Of a DNA stretch of 64,000 bases, positions 1-10,343 are shown one piece after another. The position numbers and the translations under genes were made by a program. The stretch comes from Beroe forskalii (lineage: Eukaryota > Ctenophora > Nuda > Beroida > Beroidae). Under the pieces are notes generated by a model. That model was not told the origin of the DNA and did no database searches. It worked only from the letters and a program-made list of their open reading frames with translations. The stretch spans positions 1 through 64,000 of the forward strand of contig WFMF01000582.1 of assembly GCA_011033025.1 (NCBI GenBank). The letters are read 5' to 3'. The number at the start of each line of letters is the position of its first letter. Position 1 is the stretch's first letter.

Positions 1-860
1 ACCCCTTTAAAAGGTGGAGGAGGTGTTTCCCAAAACCAAACCCGGGGGTGGAGGGGGGAAAAATGCAAATAAAATCCCGAGGGGGGAGGGGGGGGGTTTT
101 ACCACTCCCTGAGTGGGAGGGAAAAGGGAATTTACCAAACCCTGGGGAGGGGAGGTTTGCCCTGTTTGTCCGGGAGATGTTTAAAAGGGGATGGGAGGAG
201 AGGTTGGGGAGTCCCTTTTGTGTGCCCTTGATGCTCAAAATGTCTGACTTTTGGGGGGATACCCCGCCCTTTTCTGACTGCGGGGGGGGGGGTTTTTATC
301 AGGGGGTTTTCTTTTTGGGTTTTTGGGATTTCCCTTTTTTTTTTAAAAAAAAGAAGGGTTAAAATGGAGGGGTTTTGGGGAAAAAAGTTTTTTTGGTTAT
401 TAGTTTCATACTCCCAAATCTGAAAAGTGTCGGAAAATGGTTTGCATAACACTTTTTTTTTGGGGAAAAAACCCCATATTTTGTTAAAACGTCATAAACA
501 GCGTGAATGCCCTTCACTATAAGCTTTTGATTTCAAGATTCAAACTATACCCTTTTTTGGTCCTCCTCTTTCTTTTTGGGGTTTTTTTGAAGTCATACCT
601 GGGGTCCTTCTGTGGGGGGTCAGGAATGTTTTTCTGTCAAAATGCCCCTTCGTGATATACGCCTTGTTAGCCCTGTCATCTTTGTATCACTCCTGAATAA
701 GGCAAAAATTTTTAAATAGTTTAGAATACAAAATTCTTTTAAAAATTGTTCATTGTAAGGATAAAAGGCTTCACCCCTTTTAATATCCAAAATATTTGGG
801 GGGGCTTTAAAAACGTTTTTTTTAGAAAAAAGTTTAAAAAAACCCTTTGAAAGCGAAAAG
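1..860. other. low-quality or low-complexity contig edge
   Basis: This stretch is dominated by runs of G, T and A of 5-10 bases, unlike the rest of the window. Nothing in it matches the genes or repeats found elsewhere. The open frames here are simply homopolymer translations. It looks like poor-quality read ends at a contig start. I see no gene. Confidence 0.6.
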
Positions 861-1050
861 CAACTATTATCAACAGCTAGTACTAGTCAACAAATGACAG
901 ACTTGAAAATTACTCACAGCTGCTAGAACCACCAATCTAAACCCATTTTACTACTTTACTAGCAAACGACCTGTAACCATTCTCAAATCTCAATGAATCC
1001 AGTTACGGTTTCGTTTACAGTCGGGTGAAACGCCCGGTTAACCGGTTTTT

Positions 1051-1118
1051 CGGTTACAGCTCGGTAACAGTTTTTCGGTTACGGCTCGGTAACAGTTTTT
1101 CGGTTACGGCTCGGTAAA
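1051..1118. repeat. 25 bp tandem repeat, about 2.7 units
   Basis: The unit contains CGGTTACGGCTCGGTAACAG followed by five T. The flank (1021-1050) has a CCGGTTAACCGG-type motif. A related motif set recurs at 48985-49200, next to the LACTB-like exon, so this is probably part of a dispersed repeat family. Confidence 0.7.
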
Positions 1119-1143
1119 CCCCTTCTACAGCTCTACTACTTAC

Positions 1144-3932
1144 CTCCGTCAGTCTCGTTGTCGTCACTTCGGACGCCGGAGGATGTTTTCTTCCGTCCGC
1201 CGCCACGTTTCTTCCGGGGCTTCCTCCGGGAGGACCCTTCGGAAGTCGGGGAGGCGGGTTTCTCAGGTTCAGGGCTCTCAGCAACCTCGTCCGACTGCGG
1301 CAGAGCTCGGGTAGGAAGCGCCCTCTGCGGGTAAATTTCGTTTGAGGTAGGGGAATTGGTTCAAATTATCGATGGTTAGCTTGATTTAGAAATACGAGGA
1401 ATGTGATAATGAATCTCACCTTCACTAATCACTCGATTACCCCATAATTAGCGTTTTAATCTTAAGTCTTGTCTCAAATGAGTGCGGGTTTATGACAAAC
1501 ATAGAATTGATACTGAATGTCTCGGAGAACATGAATCCTCTCTCAATTCTCAAACCTTCTGCCGACGTTGTTTGCGTCTCTCTGCCACGGACCCGTCACC
1601 AGCAGACTCTGGAGACATGCTCCGAATCCCTTCCTCAGTGGGAGCAGGAGACACACTCCTCTTCCCCTCATCTCCAGGGGGTGTAAGCAGCTTCCCTTCA
1701 TCCCCAGGGGGTGTAAGCAGCTTCCCCTCCGCTTCCATCTGCTCCAGTAGCTTCTTCCGGGCCTGTCTACGGGCCTCCCTGGCAGAGGCCGCTTTGCTGC
1801 TCAGCTCAGGGGAGGGCGTGGGTCGAGGGGGTTCCGGGGAGGATGCTGGGAGGTCGGAGTACGAAACTGAAAAGAGGCGTTTTGGGTAGTACTTTCTTCT
1901 TAGAGGGGGATGGGCCGAAGACCGACGGATGGAAAAAAGCCCTGTTCAGTCCCCAGGGGAGTACTAAGATGTGGTGAAAGACATGAATTAGAATATTTGG
2001 GATCTTTGGTGATGGATGTTGGACTGAACTTTTTTCTTAAATCCTACCTGCCACTGTCGAGTCGTGCAACACAAGTCTATCATTTTCACCAGCGGATTCT
2101 CTGTCATTTTCAGACTCCACATCATCAGGTTCATCTCCTCCTTCGTCGCTCTCTTCTGCTTCCTCCTCTACTTTAGACTCTGTTACATTGTCCTCCTTGT
2201 CCTCTATCAGAGCATCCCCGTCAGCATCTTTCTGTTGATAATGTATTATAATGCAGCTGTAAGGGTGCCTACGTTACAACACGTTTTGCTGTTTATGGAT
2301 TGCCGCTAAGAAATTGAGATTTTGATTGTATGAATCAAATGCTATAAGATGTTTGAAATATTTCAAATGATGATGAATCTCACCTTTTTACTTTTTGATT
2401 TCCCAAGGAATTTGTTTCCAAACGAGAACTTCTTCTTTGATTTCTTTTCGTCATGATCCTTGTTCTGCTCATCGTCATCCACATTTACTTCCTCCTTCTT
2501 TTTGGATTTTGATGACTTTTTATCAGCTTTTTTGTCCTTTTTGGATAACTTGCTGTCCTCATCCTTAATTTCATTATCAGATATTACCTCATTATCTTCA
2601 TCTTGCTTTGAGTTCTCCTGCTTTTCATCCTTTTTCTTCGATTTTTTCTTTTCTTTCGCAGCCTTTTCCTCTTTTTTCTTAGCTTTGTCTTTTTTCTCGA
2701 CCTTCTCCTCTTTCTTTTTAGATTTATCTTTTTTACTGTTCTTCTTTTCACTTCCGGGTGAATCTTTTTCACCTTCCTCGCCATCTTCAATAATACCACC
2801 TTCAGTTCCTACGATTCCCTGGTCATCACCATCATTTTCCTCTTTTTCTGAAGGAATAGACATGCGAAGAATGAATTTGATTGATGAACTATAGAGCAAT
2901 ATCTTCCTACATATTATGTATTATCAACCAGTCAATGAAAATAGATTTAAGCAAGTTCAAAGATCAGAACAATGATCATGATAATTGAAAACTAATTGGC
3001 AGTGACCGACAGCAATTATATTTATGAAATCCGAAAACAAAATTAGAAACCAAATCGCACCACTGAGTACTGACCTGATGTCCCTAGTTCTTGATCATCA
3101 GCGACGTCTCGTGTATCCAGTTCACTGATTTCTTCTTCGTGGACAATCTGAGAAGAGCAAGTATACAATAATGACAGTATGACAAATGAATGAGAGCAAA
3201 GTTGGTGGGTGGAGATGTGGAAAAGAGATATTAACTAAATTGCAAAATATCTACAAACTGGTTGTTACTTTTATAGAAATCAAGATATAAGGATAAATTA
3301 ATTACTTTTTTAAAGCATTGAATTCTAATCTTATCATGTTTCATTTATATCATAGTGTTACTGAATAATCACAAACCTTACTGCTTTCAATGACAAGGTC
3401 ATCAACAGCACTTTCTGGGTCAGTTACTTCAGGGCTTTTCTTTCGCTTTGATTTTGGTGTCTTTATTCTATCCTTCCAAGCTTTGCCAAGCTTGCCGAAT
3501 TTTGTGACTTTTTTAGTACTTTCAATTAGTTCTGACTTATCCTCTGTACAAATATATTTAATAAATGTTATTTACATTATATTTCTTTATTAGTTTATTA
3601 ATGGCATTGAATTGAAACCATGAAAGGAACAGCCAATATTGTGTGCTGAGGTATATGGTAAGTAAGAATAATATATTAAGAATTTAAATAAGCATCATTT
3701 GTGAATGACATGAGTTGCTAACACCTATGATGCCAGGGGTAACAGTGCAATACAAAAATGATCCTGATAAAGTCAAAATATAACCTTCATTTCCAGAATT
3801 ATCAACAACATCTTCTTTAACAGATGGTTCTTCTTCTTCATCATCTGATTCATCTGCTTTTGAGATATTATCAGCATTTCCTTCATCAACTGATTGTTCA
3901 GGACCATCATTAAGCTTTATTTTGTCAGACAT
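1144..3932 (-). CDS. unnamed acidic/lysine-rich protein gene, 6-7 exons
   Basis: I do not recognise the family. Exons on the minus strand: 3785-3932 (ATG at 3932, protein begins MSDKIKLND), 3377-3543, 3075-3147, 2384-2847, 2048-2231, 1550-1941. Every junction is GT-AG and the phases agree (1, 0, 1, 0, 1), giving 475 residues ending RRKQRRQKV and a stop at 1550. Alternatively exon 6 ends at AAG|GTTTGA (base 1556) and splices in phase 0 to a seventh exon at 1144-1324. That exon has the same Glu/Pro/Lys/Arg style, ends at GTAAGT in phase 1, and would continue into the poor sequence at the left edge. The protein is almost wholly low complexity: an acidic N-terminus, a run of KK/EK repeats encoded by exon 4 (a likely charged helix), an acidic exon 5, and LLTPPGDEGK repeats in exon 6. 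No catalytic domain or membrane segment is visible. It lies 0.5 kb downstream of the PIH1D2-like gene on the same strand. Confidence 0.7.
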
Positions 3933-4191
3933 GCTGTTTCTCAAAGTAAGTCAATTTTTCAATTACCATTCAACTAGAAAAAAACTAACAATCTGTAGAA
4001 ATTCATACATTTATGATTACTTAATTACCTATGCAGGAATTTGTTCCCAAACTTCAATTGAAAATAACTGAATGAATGACAAATTATGTATAAGTACCTT
4101 GGTACCTTGGTACCAACTACCAACATATAATTTAAAAAACAAATGAAATATAACCTATTTCAAATTATGAGGACTAGATCATGGTTGACTT

Positions 4192-4197
4192 TTTATT
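4192..4197 (-). promoter_or_regulatory. candidate polyadenylation signal for the PIH1D2-like gene
   Basis: AATAAA on the minus strand, about 235 bases past the stop codon. The rest of 3933-4430, the interval between the two genes, is A+T-rich and shows nothing else. It should also hold the promoter of the downstream unnamed gene. Confidence 0.4.
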
Positions 4198-4430
4198 GAC
4201 TTATTGATTCCACAAACCACAAAAAATCTAGAAATTTCAATACAATATTGGGAGTTAAACTAATCATGAGTTACACATCTAATTGTGTAATAGATGTGCA
4301 AGTAGAGCAAAAATACAAAAAAGCTATCTTGATATTAACAATATTTACAACCCGGTTGGATCATGATCATCACAAAGTAAGGTAATAAAGTAATAAGAAC
4401 CCACTAAGATTACAAAAGCAACAAATTATC

Positions 4431-5360
4431 TCATTTCTTGAGGTCTATTGTTATAGTTAAAACTTTAGATTTACTAAACTTTGCCCTAATACTTTCTTCA
4501 ACTATTTTTTCAAAACAAGGTATTTTACACCTTGATTCTGTAAAACTATCTGTTATTAGAATGATTTCATCATCCACAATTTCTAAATCAATATCATTAA
4601 TTGATTCCACAAAATCTATTTGAGCTTTCAATCTTAAACAATGTTTTGGATGACTCAAAATTTCACTTTCAAACTTGATTTCATCTTTACAGGAGTCACT
4701 CAACTCTTTGATAAGTTTAGAATTTGCCTGATCATCAACATTACTATTCAGTTTTATATCAAAATTACAACCTTCCTCATCAAAATCATTCTGAAATGGA
4801 AGCTTGATGTCAGACAAACTTGAACTCAAGTCTGATTGTTTTGGTTTGTTTTCATTTGAGTTTACTTTTTTGTTAAATGCAGTGTATAAAAGTTTTGGAT
4901 CTCCTACTTGTTTCTTTGACAGCCCACAGTCGTATGATAAGTTATAGTGAAACACATCATTGTAATAATCTATGGCAAGCTTAACAAGCATTTTCTTCAG
5001 TTGTTTATCTTCCCCAATTTCATCTAAAACTTTTGGGTTTATACCTAAGAAATCAATGGAAACCAATTTTCCATCTAATGAATCACTGGTAGTAGAACCA
5101 CCATATACAGAAATTGGGTCCTCATCTGATTTGGGGGCAGGAATTGCGGGAAAGCTACAAACATTGATAAATCTTAAATTCTTGTTTTCATTTCTGTCTT
5201 TAGCATGGATTGAAAATCGAAAGTTAGCAGTGAACTCTGACTTCCCCTCCTCTAAAGTCTTTTTGATGAATTGATCATATTCTTCAGGGTTACTGTCATG
5301 TAGATCATCAAGCATCTTTAATATCTTATCTGCTTCTTGCATAAAACCATGGTTTTCCAT
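4431..5360 (-). CDS. PIH1D2: PIH1 domain-containing protein 2-like, 309 aa
   Basis: Single-exon gene with its ATG at 5360 (MENHGFMQEADKILKML). Residues 1-170 fit the N-terminal PIH domain: a helical start with NPEEYDQFIKKTLEEGK, then FINVCSFPAIPAPKS and an NPKVLDEIGEDKQLKKML segment, which align by eye with vertebrate PIH1D2. Residues about 235-309 form the C-terminal CS-like beta region, ending in alternating hydrophobics (KVLTITIDLKK). The middle (about 170-230) is a polar linker. The length is close to the vertebrate protein (about 315). PIH proteins are adaptors that link clients to HSP90 and the RUVBL1/2 ATPases; PIH1D2 works with SPAG1 in the R2SP complex of ciliated and germ cells. That role is inferred from family membership. 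A truncated second copy lies at 12925-13809. Confidence 0.85.
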   Translation of the reverse strand: MENHGFMQEADKILKMLDDLHDSNPEEYDQFIKKTLEEGKSEFTANFRFSIHAKDRNENKNLRFINVCSFPAIPAPKSDEDPISVYGGSTTSDSLDGKLVSIDFLGINPKVLDEIGEDKQLKKMLVKLAIDYYNDVFHYNLSYDCGLSKKQVGDPKLLYTAFNKKVNSNENKPKQSDLSSSLSDIKLPFQNDFDEEGCNFDIKLNSNVDDQANSKLIKELSDSCKDEIKFESEILSHPKHCLRLKAQIDFVESINDIDLEIVDDEIILITDSFTESRCKIPCFEKIVEESIRAKFSKSKVLTITIDLKK

Positions 5361-5695
5361 TTGTTTCTCAGGAAAAGCTACCTATGTGGAAATATGGGAA
5401 TAGCAATTGAATAATCAATATAATATAACTTGCAAATTTCAAGGAACAATTTTATAAATTGAATTCAACTAAAGCTACAATTTTAGGAAGGTGCTTATCA
5501 CCTTATTATGGAGTTTATAGCTTGAATGAAAGTACTTCACAAAGATCTTAACTTTAATAGTATGAAGTCAATACAAACCACCAATTGGTTTTCAAGATTC
5601 CATTGCATGGTATGGTTACAAAAAATATACCTCTCTGCATATTCTTTCTACTTCCTAGACTATCAAAGATCACTGATCAATGATGTCCCTTGAAG
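5361..5695. other. gene-free, upstream of the PIH1D2-like gene
   Basis: A+T-rich sequence preserved in U2 at about 13810-14143. It presumably holds the PIH1D2 5' UTR and promoter, but I see no TATA box or other clear site. Confidence 0.4.
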
Positions 5696-5942
5696 CAGGC
5701 CCGTAGACAGGGGGGGGCACAAGGGCTGCAGCCCCCCTAGGAAAAATGGAAACCTCCCAAAATCTTGCTCTTATTTTATCAAATATTGTAATATTCAATT
5801 AACTTGATATATTTTGCCCCCAGAAAACAGTCTAGAACACCCAATTTTCCAAAAATTTTCTGGGGGCTGCGCCCAAAACCCCTACGGCAGCTTGCTCAAT
5901 CTGCAGGGCCCCACCTAGAAAAAAATCCTGGCTACGGGCCTG
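5696..5942. mobile_element. hAT-like MITE, 247 bp, 8 bp target duplication
   Basis: The ends are inverted repeats (CAGGCCCGTAG...CTACGGGCCTG). The element is flanked by the perfect 8 bp direct repeat CCTTGAAG at 5688-5695 and 5943-5950. An 8 bp duplication and CAG-type ends fit the hAT superfamily. There is no transposase, so it is non-autonomous. The orthologous insertion in U2 (14144-14363) has lost its right end. Confidence 0.85.
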
Positions 5943-6183
5943 CCTTGAAGGTAATTGCTGTTGATGATTTCCCCTAACCAGGGGCGTCGCTTGCCGTGCG
6001 CGTAACCAGGGTCCTGGTGAGGGCAAGTTGATGATAAAGAAGTTTTTGAGTCCATCATCACCAAGAAATACCTTATTAACTTTTAAACTATCCTTCAGTG
6101 ACCTTATGATTCTTTACTTACCTCAGGAAAGATGGAAACATCACATTAGGTAACCCCGAGCTTCAAACCTTAGTTGTTCCTTT

Positions 6184-6590
6184 TGTCACCCAACCAAAAA
6201 CCAGGCTGTTGCTCCGGATACCCATCCCTCCATAGACTCAATACAGCCATTCAAAGAACAGGATGCTGCCTCAGAGAACCATCCCATCACTGAAAGTGTG
6301 CTGTCACCTAATGACCAAGATATTGCTGCTGAGACACATCCCGTCCACTTAAAGACCAGGATGTAATTTATAAGATAGAAAGCAGCCCTGTTCCTGACAG
6401 TATGCAGTCATCCGGAAACTAGGATGTTGCCCCAAAAAACACAAATTCTTATGCCAGACACGGTAAAATCATCCAAAGACCAGACTTTTGTTTCAGTTGT
6501 CTGACGTCCTCAGACCCACGATTTCAAATTTTAAGGGGTCAGGCAATGCCTGAAAATGTTTCAGAGACTCATCCCATCCCTGGTGAACCT
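6184..6590 (+). pseudogene. decayed protein-coding tandem repeat, 57 bp period
   Basis: Forward translation shows a 19-residue repeat of the form HP-(I/S)-x-x-S-(I/V)-...-(K/N)(D/E)QD-(A/I)-A-x-E-(T/N): HPSIDSIQPFKEQDAASEN, then HPITESVLSPNDQDIAAET, then a frameshift. Further units follow with KDQDV, an in-frame stop (GN*DVAPKN), SSKDQTFVS and finally ENVSETHPIPGE. Codon-phase conservation of the motif implies it was once translated. Stops and frameshifts show it is now broken, or consists of short exon pieces. I do not recognise the parent protein. The U2 copy is at 14444-14860. Confidence 0.55.
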
Positions 6591-6760
6591 ATTTTGTGTG
6601 CAAGGCACATGTGTTCAAACAAACAGGAGCATTGAGCGTTTGACAACTCTTCTCTCTTGCTGAGGAGGGCAAGATAAGATAAGATAACATTTTTGTCATA
6701 TGACAACACAACTGGATACAATTCCTCGCCACACTTATTCTTTCATCATGCACCCTAACA

Positions 6761-7441
6761 CAACGATGTAGGAAGATGTCATGAGGCAGTAGGGCCACTT
6801 TTGATGCAAAAGTGGTCACGTGACTTCATGTCACGTGACTTTAGGTCAAGTGATCATCTTGATAAACTTTGGCTAGGCACTAAATATCAATGTTGCATGT
6901 AAACGTTTATTCAGTAAACTTTTATTTTTAAACAACATTTTATGCAAAAACGATCAGATAAACCAAATTAACCATTACCTACGATTATAGCACAAGATCA
7001 TCTTAACAAGAAATTTGAGACTCCTTCCGACCATCACTCATCAGACAGAGAAAGAAATTTTTAGAGAAAGAAATTTATTTTTGATCAACATTACAATACA
7101 TTTAAAATACAAAACAATGACATGACATAATAAGATGATATTGCCTTGCGATCACAGCCCAAGCCCCAAGGTCATGAGTTAAATAAACAATATAGGTTGT
7201 CATTGCTGTATTGCTAACCAAGTTTACAGTTACATTCTAGTGAAATCAAATTAGGTGAGATGAAAGTATGGGAACTGCCCTGTTGATACTGTATGAAACA
7301 TGGAAAAAGAACGAAAATTATTATATAAATCTATGATGTCTGGCCTTGAAAAGCAGTAGGGCCAAAGTATACTTTGGCCCTACACGCCTGAAATGCAGTG
7401 GGGCCATGGCCCTACTGGCCCACCCGCTTCCTACATCACTG
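6761..7441. mobile_element. hAT-like non-autonomous element, 681 bp
   Basis: The left end CAACGATGTAGGAAG matches the inverted right end CAGTGATGTAGGAAG, with further imperfect complementarity around GGCAGTAGGGCC. The perfect 8 bp duplication CCCTAACA flanks it (6753-6760 and 7442-7449). The interior contains paired CACGTGAC boxes and no open frame of note. U2 lacks the surrounding ~1 kb (6673-7690). Confidence 0.8.
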
Positions 7442-7726
7442 CCCTAACAAGGTACTCGAATTACAACAATAAGTTAAAAAACATGAACATTGTACCGCAA
7501 GCAGGTACCAATAATAAATAACATACCGGCAGGCTCATTACATCATAATATACATACAGGTATACGCTTGCATTCTGCCACAAAATTACTGATCTGCTAT
7601 TATAAAGTTATGATAACATATCAAATTTAAAAATACTAGAAACATAATCTGAGAAAATGATCACAGTATAAGAATGATTTAATGATTCAAGCTAAAAGGT
7701 CTTATGTGTATGTTTGTACTTTTGAA

Positions 7727-7850
7727 ATATAACAAGTAAAAGGCTATTGAGTATTGATTGAGGTTCACAAACTTTAGATTGTGCATTGGCGACTTAACCA
7801 TGGTTTATGAGCTCAACTATCATCTTCCCTCAATTTTTCCTTAAATTTTA
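7727..7850. repeat. dispersed repeat 'A', arm of a palindromic element
   Basis: Runs from GAAATATAACAAGTAAAAGG through GCATTGGCGACTTAA to CATCTTCCCTCAATTTT. Other copies: 15010-15259 (U2, interrupted), 18505-18540 (inverted, partial) and 50944-51047 (inverted). The interval 7442-7726 before it shows nothing identifiable. Confidence 0.65.
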
Positions 7851-7924
7851 TTGTATAAAGTAGTGTTGAAAAGTTTGCCCAAAAGTGCGTGCAGACTGCT
7901 CAATTATTGTTCTAACGCATATAA

Positions 7925-8166
7925 GGCGGCCGTAACGTTCGTCGGTCGATCGAATGGAATTGGTCGATTGATCAACTGCATTTGATCGACTGATGTGTTT
8001 TAAATGGAAAATCTTTGAGCTAGTAGGGAAACATTGGAAACAACTAAATATTGCTCATTTAAACACGATTCAAGTAATTAGGGACTAGTAAAACACATCT
8101 TTCTTTCAAATGGAGTTGATCGATCGACCAATTCCATTCGATCGACCGACAAACGTTACGGCCGCC
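7925..8166. mobile_element. GATC-rich MITE with ~50 bp inverted repeats, copy 1
   Basis: Both arms read GGCGGCCGTAACGTTCGTCG or its close relative, then TCGATCGAATGGAATTGGTC, nearly perfectly inverted. The core contains TTTGAGCTAGTAGGGAAAC. Relatives with the same core and subterminal arms but different outermost bases are at 40212-40431 and 61458-61677. No transposase is present. Confidence 0.8.
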
Positions 8167-8465
8167 AAATATGTACAGACTGCTCAATTGACAGAGGCTT
8201 TGATAAAGAAGCGCAGATTTCCTCTGCTTGCTTCAAATTTCCATATAAATTCCAGCAAAAGCCCACAATTTCACGCGTCTTCATCTAGCCTAGGCCTTTT
8301 TCAATCAATCATGCTCCATAAAGTCAGAAGAAATAGAAGGGAAACGCGAATTACGTCTGTTGAATAAAAAAACACGCGCGAGACTTCGGTGGACCGGGAC
8401 GCGCGCCGAAGGGGTCAGACAGCGTCTGACAACGCGCGGCTTAATATTAAATTCAGTCTTATTTC

Positions 8466-8675
8466 TTATTTTGTGTTTTGACAGTTTGCTTTGATATTAA
8501 TTGCAATAACATATTCATATATTATGTAATAAAGTTTTTAAAGCCCTTAGTGGTGTTGCTAAACACGTATATCCCTGTCTGCGTTGCGCGCTTCCCGTAG
8601 GGTAGCGCGGCGCGCGTACGCACACCTATGCGGGCTTAGGAATTAGTGGTGCCCCTCCGGGGTTTTCAATCAATC
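8466..8675 (+). mobile_element. 5'-truncated LINE-like 3' end, 210 bp
   Basis: Absent at the matching U2 position (about 18797), which gives an empty site. Flanked by the short duplication ATTTC. It ends CGGGGTTTTCAATCAATC, the same 3' end as the element at 35694-37168. It is itself interrupted by an 87 bp element (8556-8642). Confidence 0.7.
8556..8642. mobile_element. tiny inverted-repeat element, 87 bp, 9 bp target duplication
   Basis: Nested in the LINE fragment. Flanked by the perfect 9 bp repeat TTAGTGGTG (8547-8555 and 8643-8651). The ends TTGCTAAACACG and (inverted) TTCCTAAGCCCG are imperfect terminal repeats. The centre holds a GC hairpin (GCGCTTCCCGTAGGGTAGCG). A relative is at 46141-46255. 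A 9 bp duplication would fit a MULE-type MITE. Confidence 0.7.
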
Positions 8676-8682
8676 ATTTCTA

Positions 8683-10298
8683 CAAATTCCATTAAAATAC
8701 TCGCGTGCGCGACACTGCCAAGAGAAGACCGTGTACACAATAAATCGATTCGCGCCTTCCGTTATGTTGACAAAAATCCAGTGTGTCTGGCACAAAAGTG
8801 GGCAATGATGTAAGTAGCAGTTTAGGGCGAGTGTATGTTCGTAATTCACACATAATGATACATTTCAAATTTCATGTTAGAAAAAATGCACTCGTGCCGA
8901 ATCTCTTCTCTCATGTTAAATTTCTAACTTTCGTTTCAGATAAAACTCTGAATGTTTCCTTAAAAGGTGCTTCTTGTCTCCAAGACATCCAACTGGTGTG
9001 AATACGGAGCCTATAATATTACACTTTCAAGTATCTTTAAGATCAAATCACGTGTGTATAAAAGAGAGGATAAGTTCCATGATCGATTTTCTCATTAAGT
9101 ATATACACGCCACACCCACTAATTGTCCTAGGAGCCGGTAGAACAATAGGGACATACCATATTCCACACCCAGAGAGTCATTACACAGAGAGTGCGGGGC
9201 TGACATAGTGACATGGGGAGAAGGCTATCAATTACTTACGTAGGTTGCAACAATAGGGCGATACTGAATGCAGGCCATTATGTTATGTATTACTTATGAG
9301 TATGTATCATCAGGATAGATTACCCACACCCAGCTTTTTTATTCGAAGGGTGTATTTACCTTCAAAGTTTCAATACAATAAAACCAAACTTTAAATTAAA
9401 TTGAATGCTACAACCTGCAGCATCATAGCATTGCTGATTGGTTCTAAGTGCATTTCAATATTCAAAATACGTGTACTGTACGCAGTTTCTAAATGATTTT
9501 GAAAATACCATGTTTTACATTTCGTACATAACACGTCGTATTTATCCAATATCTGACGGGCCGGTCATGTACCACTCAGATGACGTCATTATCATAACTC
9601 CACGTGGTAAGTTGACAACGTTTCCTCCTCTTCCCAAGCAAGGTTTAGGCGCGTGTAGAAATACTCGTGTCTGCCAAGTACTTACTCCCCACACTCGATT
9701 AGCGGCAAGCAACTCATTATAACTGCTCAGAGCGCACCTGTCTCGGCCAATCAACGAGCTCGCCTGCTTTCTCAGTAACCAATCAGGAGGCTTGGTGATG
9801 TCACGTGACCCATACGTCACGTGACGTAGTGTCGTCCAGTGAAGTGCAGCGCAGTAAAAGTCCGCAGTAGCAGTAGCAGGAGCAGGTTAAGTATTACTCA
9901 GCAGATACTCAGGGAGATATTACACTGTAATATCTCCGGTAATTTACAGTGAATTAGACGGGTAATCGTACACGTAATTAGTTAATTATGCTCATAATCA
10001 CGTAGTATTATGGGTAATTAGCAGACAACTACACACGACTTCAGATGGAAGCATGGAACTCAGTGAGTGGTGAAACATATTAAGATTCTGAAAGAGAGCG
10101 TATGGCAGTTGTAATTTAGCATGCGCATTGCGCAGTGAGTAAATCTTATGAGCCAAAATATAATTTATACGATTTGGTTTATATGTGGTTCAAATTCCTA
10201 AATTTTCGTTTCAATGAATACATCAAAATCTTATTCACCTTGGTGACAAAATGCTGTAATAGGTTGTTAATAAACAGTTTTCCTCGTTACTAAACCGT
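8683..10298. other. gene-free end of unit U1 with CRE and E-box motifs
   Basis: No convincing gene. 9570-9600 has TGACGTCATTATCAT and 9797-9830 has two CACGTG boxes in TCACGTGAC context. A 92-codon open frame on the minus strand (9542-9820) is preserved in U2 (19661-19939), but it resembles no family I know and its composition is not clearly coding. The whole stretch is duplicated at about 18800-20390. Confidence 0.5.
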
Positions 10299-10343
10299 TA
10301 TAATTGATACTGAATGTCAACAACATGAATCCTCTCTCAATTC

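Noticed and set aside
48-452. Open frames near the left edge
   Set aside because: Translations of homopolymer runs (GGG, KKK, FFF) in poor sequence; no conserved feature.
2460-2894. Plus-strand frame rich in Ser/Phe
   Set aside because: Antisense shadow of the lysine-rich exon at 2384-2847.
9542-9820. 92-codon minus frame kept in U1 and U2
   Set aside because: No family resemblance, overlapping plus frame equally open; copies are recent, so conservation proves little.
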